Of a stretch of DNA of 64,000 nucleotides, positions 8,787 to 17,547 are shown piece by piece; position 1 is the stretch's first letter; each line of letters opens with the position of its first letter. The notes below the pieces were generated by a model. That model saw only the letters and a list, made by a program, of their open reading frames with translations, did not search any database and was not told the origin of the DNA. The DNA is taken from NCBI GenBank assembly GCA_016124195.1, contig WGOE01000014.1:55242-119241 (forward strand), given 5' to 3'. The stretch is from a bacterium (lineage in GTDB: Bacteria; Pseudomonadota; Alphaproteobacteria; Rhodobacterales; Rhodobacteraceae). The position numbers and the translations under genes were made by a program.

Positions 8787-9580
8787 TGCACTCCTTTGAG
8801 GCGGGCGGCCAACTCAACCGGAGGGGTATTTTCGCCGGAATGGGCCACCTCTTCCATCAGGGCAATCAGCCGCCGGGCCGAACCGGCCTGCGCCTTGGTG
8901 ACGGCAAGCGCGATCCGGCCGCGGTCCATGATCAGAAATCTTTCCGCGATGTCAAAGACATGATGGATGTTGTGGCCGATGAACAGGATCGAACGCCCGC
9001 CAGCACGCAGGGTCCGGATGAAGCTGAAGACCTTTTCCGTCTCGGTCAGGGACAGGGCCGTGGTGGGTTCGTCCAGGACGATCAGGTCGGCATTGTAATA
9101 GATCGCCCGCGCGATGGCGACGCCCTGGCGTTCGCCGCCCGACAATTGGCCCACGACCGTGTCTGGTGTCACGGCATTGGAGGTGAAGCCGATCTCGCGC
9201 ATCAGGTGGAGCGCTTCGGAGCGCTGTCTGCCCAGGTTCAGAAGGCCGCCGAATGTCGTGATTTCGCGCCCCATGAAGATGTTGCGCGCGATGGTCTGCT
9301 GCACCGCCAGCGCCCGATCCTGAAATACCGTTTCGATGCCGGCCGCGCGCGATTTGGCGGCGTTCCAGCCGGCGACGGGCTTGCCCCGCACGAGGATCTC
9401 GCCACTGGTGGGCGTGATCGCCCCGGCAAGCATCTTGACCAGCGTCGATTTGCCGGCGCCATTGTCGCCGATCAGGCCGACGACCTCGCCCTTGTTCACC
9501 TGCAGGTTGACGCCCCCCACGGCAAGGACGGTTCCGTAGGATTTGCGCAGGTCACGCAGTTCGATCAGCGGTTCGGTCAT
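8783..9580 (-). CDS. Sugar ABC transporter ATPase, single nucleotide-binding domain
   Basis: From the ATG at 9580 the product has 265 residues: Walker A GDNGAGKST at 38-46, signature QLSGGERQGVAIARA, and Walker B LIVLDEPTTAL. The frame extends 33 codons further upstream, but that stretch has no family similarity, so the internal start MTEPLIELRDL is preferred. A single ATPase domain of this size is the FrcA type rather than the tandem RbsA type, so it must act as a homodimer. It is coupled to the permease gene by an ATGA overlap and sits 58 bases after the binding-protein gene. Confidence 0.9.
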   Translation of the reverse strand: MTEPLIELRDLRKSYGTVLAVGGVNLQVNKGEVVGLIGDNGAGKSTLVKMLAGAITPTSGEILVRGKPVAGWNAAKSRAAGIETVFQDRALAVQQTIARNIFMGREITTFGGLLNLGRQRSEALHLMREIGFTSNAVTPDTVVGQLSGGERQGVAIARAIYYNADLIVLDEPTTALSLTETEKVFSFIRTLRAGGRSILFIGHNIHHVFDIAERFLIMDRGRIALAVTKAQAGSARRLIALMEEVAHSGENTPPVELAARLKGVQ

Positions 9581-9638
9581 GGCGCTCTCGTGTTGCGGAA
9601 GGCGGCTTGGGCAGCTCTCCCTTGCCCTGAACGCACGG

Positions 9639-10646
9639 TCAGCGCAGACCCTGGACGGCAAGGTCCGCCACTTTGCCAATGGTGTCCTTGGTCACAAAGC
9701 CCGCACCGGTATCGATATTGAGCGCGCCAAGGCCATAGACCTTCTGCTGGCACAGGCTGAGGATCGGCATGTAGCCTTGCAGGAAAGGCTGCTGGTCCGA
9801 GGTCAGCTGCACCCAGCCATTCTTGAAGGCCTCCACGATCTGCGCACTCGTGTCAAAGCCGATGTTGAAGATCTCGCCTGGTTTCTTGCCCGCAACCTGC
9901 ATGTAGGTCGGCGCGTTGCCCAGCATCTGCCCGCCCGGATAGGCGATGAGCTTGACGTCGGGATGGGCCAGCAGACCGGCGCTGATCACCGGGATGGCGA
10001 GGTTCGGATCCCCCGCCATTTCGGGCGTGGTCGCCAGTTTGATCACCGTGACGCCGGCATCCTCCAGTGCCTTGACGGTGCCAAGTTCGCGGATGACCCG
10101 GTTCTCCATGCTCCAGTCCGCGAGGACGATGGCCTTGTCGCCCTTGCCGATCCCTGACATCCGCACGGCCTCCTGCCCCAGCGCATAGCCCTGCGGCGAA
10201 AGGTTGGCCCCGATATAGCCGCCGCCGAACCGGGCGCGCACGCTGGGCACGTCGACGTTCTGATACATCATCAGGATGCCCGCGTCGAAGGCCTCTTCGG
10301 CCAGCGGCATGATCGAGTCCGGGCCGGGATGGCCCATCATGGCGATGCCATCCGGATGCGCGGCAATCGCTTCGCGCAACTGCTGCACCATCTTTTCCGA
10401 GGACCAGCCCGAGAAGACGAAATCGACCTGGGCGCCCGTGTCGGCCTGCGCCTGCCGCGCGCCATTGTAGACGATGGTGGCAAAGCTGTCCCCTTCGGAC
10501 CCGCCGACAAAGAAGCGGATCTTCACATCCTTGCACCATTTGTCACGCAGGGCGTCTGCCGCTGCAGGCTGCGCCATTGCCGAGGCTGCGAGCCAGGCCA
10601 GGGCAAGCGGCGCCAAGATCCGAAGCAGTCCGAACGTCTTCGCCAT
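9639..10646 (-). CDS. Periplasmic sugar-binding protein of an ABC importer
   Basis: This 335-residue protein has an N-terminal Sec signal peptide: basic start, hydrophobic core ILAPLALAWLAASA and an AxA-type cleavage region near residue 30. The mature part has the type-I periplasmic-binding fold of the RbsB/FrcB group, for example GWSSEKMVQQLREAI and DGIAMMGHPGPDS. The start at 10646 is chosen because AGGAGG (10653-10658) lies 6 bases upstream; in-frame ATGs at 10652 and 10676 overlap or precede it. It heads the operon with the ATPase and permease. The ligand is probably a sugar or related polyol. Confidence 0.88.
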   Translation of the reverse strand: MAKTFGLLRILAPLALAWLAASAMAQPAAADALRDKWCKDVKIRFFVGGSEGDSFATIVYNGARQAQADTGAQVDFVFSGWSSEKMVQQLREAIAAHPDGIAMMGHPGPDSIMPLAEEAFDAGILMMYQNVDVPSVRARFGGGYIGANLSPQGYALGQEAVRMSGIGKGDKAIVLADWSMENRVIRELGTVKALEDAGVTVIKLATTPEMAGDPNLAIPVISAGLLAHPDVKLIAYPGGQMLGNAPTYMQVAGKKPGEIFNIGFDTSAQIVEAFKNGWVQLTSDQQPFLQGYMPILSLCQQKVYGLGALNIDTGAGFVTKDTIGKVADLAVQGLR

Positions 10647-11513
10647 TTCCATCCTCCTCTGGCGCCGCTTTCCCACCTTCTGTTGATCTTGTCGCCATCC
10701 CGTTCCTGACGCATCGCCAAGCCGGCCGCCGCGGCCACCGTCGCCGGGATGCTTGACTTAACGTGAAGATCGAGCCTGTCCAGTGATCACAAGCGGATCG
10801 CTCCCCACCCGATCATGCCACGTTTCTATGCCGTTTGCGCTTGGAGAAAGCGGAAATAAGTGCCGGCGACGATCGTGTGCCGGGCTTGCAGGGGAGCCAA
10901 GCCGACAAGCAAAGATATTCGATAGGCGGATTTTGTTCACCTATCGGACCTGCTGCAATTGGCCGGGCCGGAGCCACGGGCGGGCAGCCCGATGAAGCCT
11001 GCGGTGGGCGCCCGGTTCGACCAGCCCATGAGGCCACCTCAGGTGCCTTCGACCGGCACTGCGAAAAGGCGGGTGAACGTGCGGGCCTTGGGCCGGGCGC
11101 TGCACGGGCCACGGTGCTGTGCGAGCCGGGGAACAGGGTCGCAGGAAAGCGCGGTCCCGACGATCCTGCCGTCTTGCGCGCCGGTGAACCGGCGGCGCCT
11201 GGGTCGGGGTCCGTGACGCAATGCGCGTGTCCGCCGCGCGGATGCACCCGGGCGCGGCCATCCCCGATGCGATCTCCGGATCCTCCACCGGACCGGGCGC
11301 GCTGATCGACGAAATCCGGCTGTGCAAGCAGATCCTGCTTCACGCCGGCTTTCCTTGCCAAGGGCGGCGAGGTCTGCGCATCTCTTCACTGATGGAACGG
11401 CCACCGCGCAAGGGGCCGGAACGAAAGCCAAGGATGACGGAGCTACAGATCAACGCCCGCCCGGGCCAAAAGCGCCCCCGCGAGACCGGGTTCAACAAGG
11501 CATGCAGGGCCGG
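10647..11513. other. Long intergenic region, no supported gene
   Basis: About 870 bases lie between the start of the sugar-binding-protein gene and the alpha/beta hydrolase. Several overlapping open frames of 80-180 codons exist on both strands (for example minus 10813-11361 and plus 11221-11517), but none has a recognisable motif, a clear ribosome site or protein-like composition. The part nearest 10650-10950 is less GC-rich and presumably holds the promoter of the ABC operon. The remainder may be decayed coding sequence; I see nothing decisive. Confidence 0.5.
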
Positions 11514-12206
11514 ATGATCCCCCTCGTCCTGATCCCGGGCATGATGTGCGATGCGCGCCTTTACGGGCCGCAGATCGCGGCCCTGTCGCGGCGTCGGGCT
11601 GTTCTGCTGGCCCCGCTTGCCGATGCCGACACCGTGGGCGGACTGGCCGACGCGATCCTCGCGGCGGCGCCGGTGCAGTTTGCGTTGGCGGGTCTGTCGA
11701 TGGGCGGCATCGTGGCCATGGAGATGCTGCGCCGCGCCCCCACCCGGATTGCGCGCCTGGCACTGCTTGATACCAATCCGCGCGCCGAGCTGGCCGAGGT
11801 GCAGGCCCGCCGCCTGCCCCAGATCGCGCGTGCACTGGCCGGGGATCTGGCCGGCGTGATGCGCGACGAGATGAAGCCGAACTACCTGGCCCAAAGCGAA
11901 CGCAAGCAGGCCATCCTCGATCTGTGCATGGACATGGCGCTGGGGCTGGGGCCAGAGGTCTTTGCCCGCCAATCCCGCGCGCTGACCACGCGCCCCGACC
12001 AATGCGACGTCCTTGCGGCGTTCAGGGGGCCCGCGCTGGTTCTGATGGGCGCCGAAGACAGGCTTTGCCCGCGCGAACGTCACGACTTGATGCATCGGCT
12101 GATGCCGCAGTCGCGCCTCGCGGTGATCGAGGGGGCAGGGCATCTGCCCACCCTGGAGAGGCCCGAGGAAACCACGGCGGAACTCATGCGCTGGCTGGAG
12201 GACTGA
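11514..12206 (+). CDS. Alpha/beta-fold hydrolase
   Basis: The product has 230 residues from the ATG at 11514 (the open frame runs further back without family-like sequence). It shows the alpha/beta hydrolase landmarks: an N-terminal strand-loop PLVLIPGMMCDARL with the oxyanion region, a nucleophile elbow GLSMGG, an acid in the strand VLMGAEDRLCP and a catalytic His in GAGHLP near the C-terminus. It is short for the family and resembles small cytosolic esterases or lactonases. No signal peptide is present. It stands alone between two intergenic stretches, 237 bases before the next gene. The substrate is unknown. Confidence 0.83.
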   Translation: MIPLVLIPGMMCDARLYGPQIAALSRRRAVLLAPLADADTVGGLADAILAAAPVQFALAGLSMGGIVAMEMLRRAPTRIARLALLDTNPRAELAEVQARRLPQIARALAGDLAGVMRDEMKPNYLAQSERKQAILDLCMDMALGLGPEVFARQSRALTTRPDQCDVLAAFRGPALVLMGAEDRLCPRERHDLMHRLMPQSRLAVIEGAGHLPTLERPEETTAELMRWLED

Positions 12207-12443
12207 AAGCGCCGCCGGGCTTGTGCCGTGCCGGCCTGTGCTCGAACGGCCACGGCTTCGCGCCTGACCGCAACCTGCGCTTGCGGACCTTGGGCAGCTG
12301 CGCTAAACCCACCGCACCAACGCGCCGATTTGACCATCAGATTGCGGGCGCGCAACAAATGCAGCTAAAGCGGAGGCGCGATCCTGTGTCCTTCGATCCC
12401 TTGGCGATCAAGCGGGCGTAAAGCCGCCCGAAGGAGAGACACA

Positions 12444-12761
12444 ATGGCCGAAGGCCCATTCCTGGAAAACCCGATCGGGGCTGCGGTTCCCCTTGAACAG
12501 ATCCTCAGGACCCGGCAGGAGTTTGCCCATTGCGCCCTGTCCCACGAGGTTGAGATCGAAGGCTGCGACTGGCCGCAGATCGCCGGACTGGCGCAGCTTT
12601 GCGCGGCGGCGGATCTGCGGCTTCTAAGCCTGAAATGCCTGTCGAACGGGCATCTGATCGCGGCGCTGGGGGATGACGGGCGTGCCGATCTGGGGCTGGT
12701 GGCGGCCGAGTTGCCCCGTCTTGCCAGGCTCTTGCGCTGGACCACGCTGATCGCCTGCTGA
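12444..12761 (+). CDS. Small conserved-looking hypothetical protein
   Basis: The product has 105 residues. The start is well supported by GAAGGAG 6-7 bases upstream of the ATG. The composition is that of a soluble cytoplasmic protein, with no membrane segment or signal peptide and several Cys residues (CALSHEVEIEGCDW, KCLS). I do not recognise the family. It lies 111 bases before the first chloroperoxidase-type hydrolase on the same strand, so it may be the first gene of the stress island, but no overlap or coupling proves this. Confidence 0.6.
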   Translation: MAEGPFLENPIGAAVPLEQILRTRQEFAHCALSHEVEIEGCDWPQIAGLAQLCAAADLRLLSLKCLSNGHLIAALGDDGRADLGLVAAELPRLARLLRWTTLIAC

Positions 12762-12872
12762 AGGCATCCGATTTCTCCCTTCACGAACTCTCACGACGGC
12801 TCACGTCGTCTCATTGGCCAGTTGGAATGGCCTTTGGTACCTCAGAAACACAGCGTTTCAGGAGGTCACGTG

Positions 12873-13694
12873 ATGGGCACGATCAAGACGAAAGACGGCA
12901 CCGAACTTTATTACAAGGATTGGGGCGAGGGTCAGCCTGTCGTGTTCAGCCACGGCTGGCCGCTGACCGCCGATGCCTTCGAGGATCAAATGTATTTCCT
13001 CGCCTCGAACGGCTACCGCTGCATTGCCCATGACCGGCGCGGGCATGGCCGGTCGAGCCAGCCTTGGCACGGCAACGACCTTGACACCTATGCCGACGAC
13101 CTGGCCGAGCTGGTGCAGGCGCTCGACCTCAAGCACGCGGTCCATGTCGGCCATTCCACCGGCGGCGGCGAGGTCAGCCGCTACATCGGCCGGCATGGCA
13201 CGGGCCGCGTGGCCAAAGCCGTGCTGATCGGCGCCATCCCGCCCGTCATGGTCAAGTCGGCCACCAACCCCGGCGGCACCCCGATCGAGGAATTCGACAA
13301 GATCAGGGCCGCGGTCCAGGCCGACCGGTCGCAATTCTGGATGGACCTCAGCCTGCCGTTCTACGGCTACAACCGGCCGGGCGCCGCGGTTTCGGAAGGG
13401 GTGCGCAAATCCTTCTGGCTGCAAAGCACGATGGCGGGCTTTCCGGCCTCTTATTTCTGCATCAAGGCCTTTTCCGAGACCGACCTGACCGAGGACCTGA
13501 AGAAGTTCGACGTCCCGACCCTCGTGCTGCACGGCGACGACGACCAGATCGTGCCCATCGCAGATTCGGCGCTGTTGTCGTCCAAGCTGATCGCGAATGC
13601 GAAACTCGTCGTCTACAAGGGCGCGCCGCACGGGATGTGCACGACGCTCAAGGACCGCGTCAACGCCGAACTGCTGGCCTTTCTGAAAAGCTGA
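12873..13694 (+). CDS. Cytosolic alpha/beta hydrolase of the non-haem chloroperoxidase (esterase) group
   Basis: This 273-residue protein starts at the ATG at 12873, preceded by GGAGGT. It carries the signature features of cofactor-free haloperoxidase/arylesterases: FSHGWPL oxyanion loop, [11 protein letters not shown], nucleophile elbow [20 protein letters not shown] with the acid, and the His in GAPHGMC. Members of this family are serine esterases that can show perhydrolase or haloperoxidase side activity. No signal peptide is present, so it is cytosolic. The next gene encodes a close paralogue with an export signal. It heads a run of eight plus-strand genes ending at 20603. Confidence 0.9.
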   Translation: MGTIKTKDGTELYYKDWGEGQPVVFSHGWPLTADAFEDQMYFLASNGYRCIAHDRRGHGRSSQPWHGNDLDTYADDLAELVQALDLKHAVHVGHSTGGGEVSRYIGRHGTGRVAKAVLIGAIPPVMVKSATNPGGTPIEEFDKIRAAVQADRSQFWMDLSLPFYGYNRPGAAVSEGVRKSFWLQSTMAGFPASYFCIKAFSETDLTEDLKKFDVPTLVLHGDDDQIVPIADSALLSSKLIANAKLVVYKGAPHGMCTTLKDRVNAELLAFLKS

Positions 13695-13703
13695 ACCGCA
13701 TGG

Positions 13704-13726
13704 CCCCCGGCCAAGCCGGCCGGGGG
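13704..13726 (+). terminator. GC-rich hairpin after the first chloroperoxidase-type gene
   Basis: CCCCCGGCC (13704-13712) and GGCCGGGGG (13718-13726) are perfect 9-bp arms around a 5-base loop, placed 9 bases after the stop codon. No U-tract follows, so it is at best a weak terminator or an mRNA-stabilising stem between the two paralogous genes. Confidence 0.45.
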
Positions 13727-13766
13727 TCCTGGCATCCACCCCATTCGCACAGCAAGGAACGCGGCC

Positions 13767-14747
13767 ATGGTCCAGAACCCCTTACCCCAGACAGGATGGC
13801 CGACCCGCCGGGCCGTGATGGCCGGCGCGACCGGGCTGGTCGCGGCCTCGGCTCTGGGCCTGCCCGGCTGGCCCGGTGCCACCGCCGCACGGGCGCAAGA
13901 GGCCAAGCCCGGCCCGGGCATCGACGGCAGCCGGTTGACCACTTCGGACGGAACCCGGATCTATTTCAAGGACTGGGGCAGCGGCCGCCCCGTCGTCTTC
14001 AGCCACGGCTGGCCCCTGTCGTCGGACGCCTTCGAGAGCCAGATGTTCCACCTCGCCTCGAACGGCTTTCGCGTCATCGCCGCCGACCGGCGCGGCCATG
14101 GCCGGTCGGACCAGCCGCTGGGCGGCAACGACCTTGACACCTTTGCCGACGACCTCGCCGAACTGACCGCGGCGCTTGACCTGAAGGATGCGGTCCATGT
14201 CGGTCATTCGACCGGCGGAGGCGAGGTGGTGCGCTATGTCAGCCGCCATGGCACCGACCGGGTCGGGAAGGTGGTGCTGATCAGCGCGATCCCGCCACTG
14301 CGGTTGCAGACCAAGGCGAACCCGCTTGGCGCGCCGTTGGCGGATTTCGACGCGCTGCGCGGTCTTGTCCATGCCGACCGCTCGCAGTTCTGGCAGGACC
14401 TCACGCTGCCCTTCTATGGCTACAACCGGCCCGGGGCGCAGATCTCGGCGGGCGTGCAGGCGCAATTCGTCTGGCAATGCATGATGGCGGGCTATCCGGC
14501 CTGCTATCTGGGCATCCGGTCGCAATCGGAAACCGACATGACCGAGGACCTGCGCAAGGTCACGGTTCCCGCCCTGCTGATCCACGGCAGCGATGACCAG
14601 CTGGTGCCGATCGCGGATTCGGCCGAGCTGTCGGTCAAGCTGATGCCCAGGGCCACCCTCAGCGTCTATGAGGGCGCGCCGCATGGCCTGCCCACCACCC
14701 ACAAGGACCGCCTCAACCGCGATCTGCTTGCCTTCTGCGCAAGCTGA
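13767..14747 (+). CDS. Exported alpha/beta hydrolase of the non-haem chloroperoxidase group
   Basis: This 326-residue paralogue of the preceding gene has an added N-terminal export signal. A twin arginine (TRRAVMAG, residues 13-20) is followed by a hydrophobic stretch and an ARA cleavage site near residue 43, which suggests the Tat route, although the residues after the RR pair are not the ideal F-L. The mature domain keeps [15 protein letters not shown] (nucleophile), the acid in [10 protein letters not shown] and the His in GAPHGLP. It therefore places the same activity in the periplasm. The two genes probably arose by tandem duplication followed by gain or loss of the signal. Confidence 0.88.
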   Translation: MVQNPLPQTGWPTRRAVMAGATGLVAASALGLPGWPGATAARAQEAKPGPGIDGSRLTTSDGTRIYFKDWGSGRPVVFSHGWPLSSDAFESQMFHLASNGFRVIAADRRGHGRSDQPLGGNDLDTFADDLAELTAALDLKDAVHVGHSTGGGEVVRYVSRHGTDRVGKVVLISAIPPLRLQTKANPLGAPLADFDALRGLVHADRSQFWQDLTLPFYGYNRPGAQISAGVQAQFVWQCMMAGYPACYLGIRSQSETDMTEDLRKVTVPALLIHGSDDQLVPIADSAELSVKLMPRATLSVYEGAPHGLPTTHKDRLNRDLLAFCAS

Positions 14748-14806
14748 CCCGGCGCCACCCCCCCCGCCCGGCGGTCACGACGCATCCCCATCACAGGAGG
14801 CCATCC

Positions 14807-15778
14807 ATGCCGAAACCGACCCAGCACCTGCTTTCCCGTCGCGGCTTTTGCCTGTGTTGCCTTGGCGCGCAGGCGGCAGCGCTTACCGGCGGGCTTCTGA
14901 CCCCGCGCCGGGCCTATGCCGAGGCGCGCGGCATCGTCAGTCTGATCAAGGACAGTGCGGCATCCTCGCCCATCACGACCCACAACCTGCGCGGCAACAT
15001 CAGCGTTCTGGAAGGATCGGGCGGCAATATCGCGGTCCTTGGCGGCGCCGATGGCAAGATCATGGTCGATGCCGGCATCGGCGTGTCACGCCCGCAGATG
15101 ACAAAGGCGCTGGCCGACCTTGGCGCCGAGCCTGTCACCCATCTGATCAACACCCACTGGCATTTCGATCACGCCGACGGCAACGCGTGGCTGAACTCGG
15201 TCGGCGCGGCGATCATCGCGCATGACAACACGCGCAAGCATCTGTCGCAGGTCGAACGGGTCACCGATTGGGATTACAACTTCCTGCCGACCCCCGAGGC
15301 CGGCCTGCCCACGACCGTCTTCGACAAGAGCCACGAGATGACGCTGAACGGCGCCACCATCGGCATGACGCATTACGCCGGCGCCCATACCGACAGCGAC
15401 ATATCGGTGACCTTTGCCGAGGCGGATGTGATCCATGTCGGCGACACCTACTGGAACGGCATCTATCCCTTCATCGACTATTCGACCGGCGGCAGCATCG
15501 ACGGGATGATCGCGGCAAGCGATGCCAATCTGGCGGCCACGACCGACAAGACGATCATCATTCCGGGCCACGGCAACCCGGTCAGCACCCGGGCCGAGTT
15601 GCAGGCCTTCCGCGACATGCTGGTGGCAATCCGCGACAACGTGGCGGCGCTGAAGCACGAAGGCCGCTCGCTGACCGAGACTGTCGCGGCCAGGCCCACT
15701 GCCGCCTTCGATGCCAAATGGGGCCAATTCGTCATCGACCCCGGCTATTTCACCCGGCTGGTCTATGAGGGGGTCTAG
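14807..15778 (+). CDS. Tat-exported metallo-beta-lactamase-fold hydrolase
   Basis: The product has 323 residues. The N-terminus holds a good twin-arginine signal (LSRRGFCLC, then a hydrophobic stretch, cleavage near AYA at about residue 42). The zinc site is clear: HWHFDH near residues 120-125, followed by the conserved HYAGAHTDSD and GHGNP histidines. The fold covers hydrolases of many substrates, and the sequence most resembles periplasmic MBL proteins of the quinoprotein-relay/SoxH type. It is preceded by AGGAGG and lies 59 bases after the exported hydrolase. It is probably a periplasmic detoxification enzyme; the substrate is unknown. Confidence 0.87.
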   Translation: MPKPTQHLLSRRGFCLCCLGAQAAALTGGLLTPRRAYAEARGIVSLIKDSAASSPITTHNLRGNISVLEGSGGNIAVLGGADGKIMVDAGIGVSRPQMTKALADLGAEPVTHLINTHWHFDHADGNAWLNSVGAAIIAHDNTRKHLSQVERVTDWDYNFLPTPEAGLPTTVFDKSHEMTLNGATIGMTHYAGAHTDSDISVTFAEADVIHVGDTYWNGIYPFIDYSTGGSIDGMIAASDANLAATTDKTIIIPGHGNPVSTRAELQAFRDMLVAIRDNVAALKHEGRSLTETVAARPTAAFDAKWGQFVIDPGYFTRLVYEGV

Positions 15779-15865
15779 GCCTTGGCGCGCCCGGTCACGG
15801 CCCAACTGGTCATGGCCCGCCCGTTGCATTCGGACCGACGCGGCCATTTCAAGGAGAACATCGTC

Positions 15866-16273
15866 ATGACACTCGGCACGATGCCCGGAACGCAAGCCGC
15901 AGGACAAGGGGCGGTCGGCCCCTCGCCCCTGATCGCCATCGAGAACGAGCCGCCGCCCCGGCTGTTCGTCGATCCACCGCTGGCAGGGCCGCTGTCGCAG
16001 GGCCGTGTCTTCATCCAGTACCGGACAGAACATGCCCGACTGATGCCGGTCTTTGGCACGGGCGCGCTGGATGTCTCGCCACGGCTGGCTCATGTCCACA
16101 TCACGCTGGATGACGCGCCCTGGCATTTCGTCGATGCCGAAGGCCAGACCATCATCCTGGTTGGCCTGCCGGCCGGGCCGCACAAGGTCCTCGTCGAACT
16201 GGCGAGCCCCACCCACAAGGTACTGGCAAGCCAGACTGTCCACTTCACGGTCCCCCCAAGGCCTGAGCTATAG
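15866..16273 (+). CDS. DUF6130-like small protein
   Basis: The product has 135 residues from the ATG at 15866, chosen because AAGGAG lies just upstream; the open frame back to 15782 lacks a ribosome site. The core resembles the DUF6130 family: RLAHVHITLDDAPWHF, then ILVGLPAGPHKVLVELASPTHKVL. These read as a small beta-sandwich. The His, Asp and Trp pattern suggests ligand or metal binding, but no function is established. In this island it sits between the MBL hydrolase and the SDR, all on one strand. Confidence 0.7.
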   Translation: MTLGTMPGTQAAGQGAVGPSPLIAIENEPPPRLFVDPPLAGPLSQGRVFIQYRTEHARLMPVFGTGALDVSPRLAHVHITLDDAPWHFVDAEGQTIILVGLPAGPHKVLVELASPTHKVLASQTVHFTVPPRPEL

Positions 16274-16339
16274 CCCCGGCAGCCTCGGGTCCCCATTCAA
16301 TCCGCCGCACCTCGCGGCCCCATCAAGGGAAGATCGCCG

Positions 16340-17089
16340 ATGAAACGTCTGGAAAACAAGGTCGCCGTGATCACCGGCGCGAACAGTGGCATCGGCCTGG
16401 CCACGGCGCGGCTTTTCGCCCGCGAAGGGGCCAAGATCTTCATGACCGGTCGGCGCATGCCGGAACTTGACGCCGCCGTGCGCGAGGTGGGCCATGGCGC
16501 CCGTGGCGTTCAGGGCGATGTGGCCAAGCTTGCCGACCTCGACCGGCTTTTCGCCACCGTCAAGGCCGAGGCCGGCGGGATCGACATCCTGTTTGCCAAT
16601 GCGGGCGGCGGCGAATTCCTGCCCCTTGGCGAGATCACCGAGGAACATTTCGACGGCACCTTCGCCACCAACGTCAAGGGCACGCTCTTTACCGTGCAAA
16701 AGGCCCTGCCGCTTCTGAAGAACGGCGCTTCGATCATCCTGACCGGGTCGACCGCCGGCTCCAAGGGCACGCCTGGCTTCAGCGTCTACAGCGCCAGCAA
16801 GGCCGCGATCCGCAACTTCGCGCGGACCTGGATCCTTGACCTCGCCGGACGCAACATCCGGGTGAACGTGCTGGCCCCCGGACCGACCTCGACCCCCGGC
16901 TGGCATGGCCTGGCCGACAACGAGGAAGTCCATGGCGCGATGGTCAGCCAGGTCGCCACGATCAGCCCGCTGGGCCGCCTGGCCGAGCCGGAAGAAACGG
17001 CGAGCGCCGCCCTCTTCCTCGCCTCGGACGACAGCCGCTTCGTGACGGGAAGCGAGTTGTTCGTCGATGGTGGCGTGGCGCAGATCTGA
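16340..17089 (+). CDS. Short-chain dehydrogenase/reductase
   Basis: This 249-residue classical SDR has the TGANSGIG cofactor loop at residues 12-19, the NAG motif (FANAGG), the catalytic Ser in TGSTAG and the Tyr/Lys pair in YSASK, and it ends with the family's VDGG segment. The Arg at the end of strand 2 (TGRR) favours NADPH, an inference. It probably reduces a carbonyl compound in the cytosol. It sits 66 bases after the DUF6130 gene and 56 bases before the DUF302 gene. The family covers too many substrates for a specific call. Confidence 0.9.
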   Translation: MKRLENKVAVITGANSGIGLATARLFAREGAKIFMTGRRMPELDAAVREVGHGARGVQGDVAKLADLDRLFATVKAEAGGIDILFANAGGGEFLPLGEITEEHFDGTFATNVKGTLFTVQKALPLLKNGASIILTGSTAGSKGTPGFSVYSASKAAIRNFARTWILDLAGRNIRVNVLAPGPTSTPGWHGLADNEEVHGAMVSQVATISPLGRLAEPEETASAALFLASDDSRFVTGSELFVDGGVAQI

Positions 17090-17145
17090 CACATGGAACC
17101 GCGCCGCCGGGCGAACCGGCACGGCGGCCACGACAGGAGGCGCGC

Positions 17146-17547
17146 ATGACACCCGAAGGTTTCGTCTCGATCCCCGGCGCGCAGGGTTTTGCCGCAACGC
17201 TGCAGAGTCTTGAACGCGCCTGTGCGGCGCGCGGCATCACCGTCTTCGCCCGCATCGACCACGCCCGCGCAGCAGGCGAGGCCGGCCTGGCCCTGCGCCC
17301 GACAGAGGTCTGGATCCTCGGCAACGCCCGCGCCGGCACGCCCCTGATGGCAGAGCATCCGCGTCTTGCAATCGATTTGCCGCTGCGCATCCTGATCTGG
17401 CAGGATGATGACGGCGCGGTCAATCTTGGCTACAACGATCCGGGCTGGATCGTCCAGCGGCACACCGGCGCGCCATTGCCACAGGTCAAGGCGATGCAGA
17501 CGGCCCTTTCCGAAATCTTGCGCGACGCGGCGGACGAAAAGACATGA
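17146..17547 (+). CDS. DUF302 domain protein
   Basis: The product has 133 residues and corresponds to almost the whole DUF302 fold: a strand-helix start (FAATLQSLERACAARGITVFARIDHA), EVWILGNARAGTPLMAEHP, then LPLRILIWQDDDG and the tail LGYNDPGWI. An AGGAGG site precedes the ATG. DUF302 proteins are small, widespread and often linked to stress or thiol loci, with no agreed biochemical function. The stop overlaps the start of the SLAC1 gene (ATGA), so the two are co-translated. Confidence 0.88.
   Translation: MTPEGFVSIPGAQGFAATLQSLERACAARGITVFARIDHARAAGEAGLALRPTEVWILGNARAGTPLMAEHPRLAIDLPLRILIWQDDDGAVNLGYNDPGWIVQRHTGAPLPQVKAMQTALSEILRDAADEKT

Noticed and set aside
10813..11361. 182-codon minus-strand frame in the gap after the sugar-binding-protein gene
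   Set aside because: Dominated by Pro, Arg, Ser and Ala with no predicted fold or start signal. It competes with equally poor frames on the other strand.
11924..12421. 165-codon plus-strand frame overlapping the alpha/beta hydrolase
   Set aside because: It lies in a shifted frame of the hydrolase gene and shows no motif or ribosome site.
12793..12809. Hairpin ACGACG/CGTCGT before the first chloroperoxidase-type gene
   Set aside because: Six-base arms in GC-rich DNA are common, there is no U-tract, and the location gives no strong support as terminator or operator.
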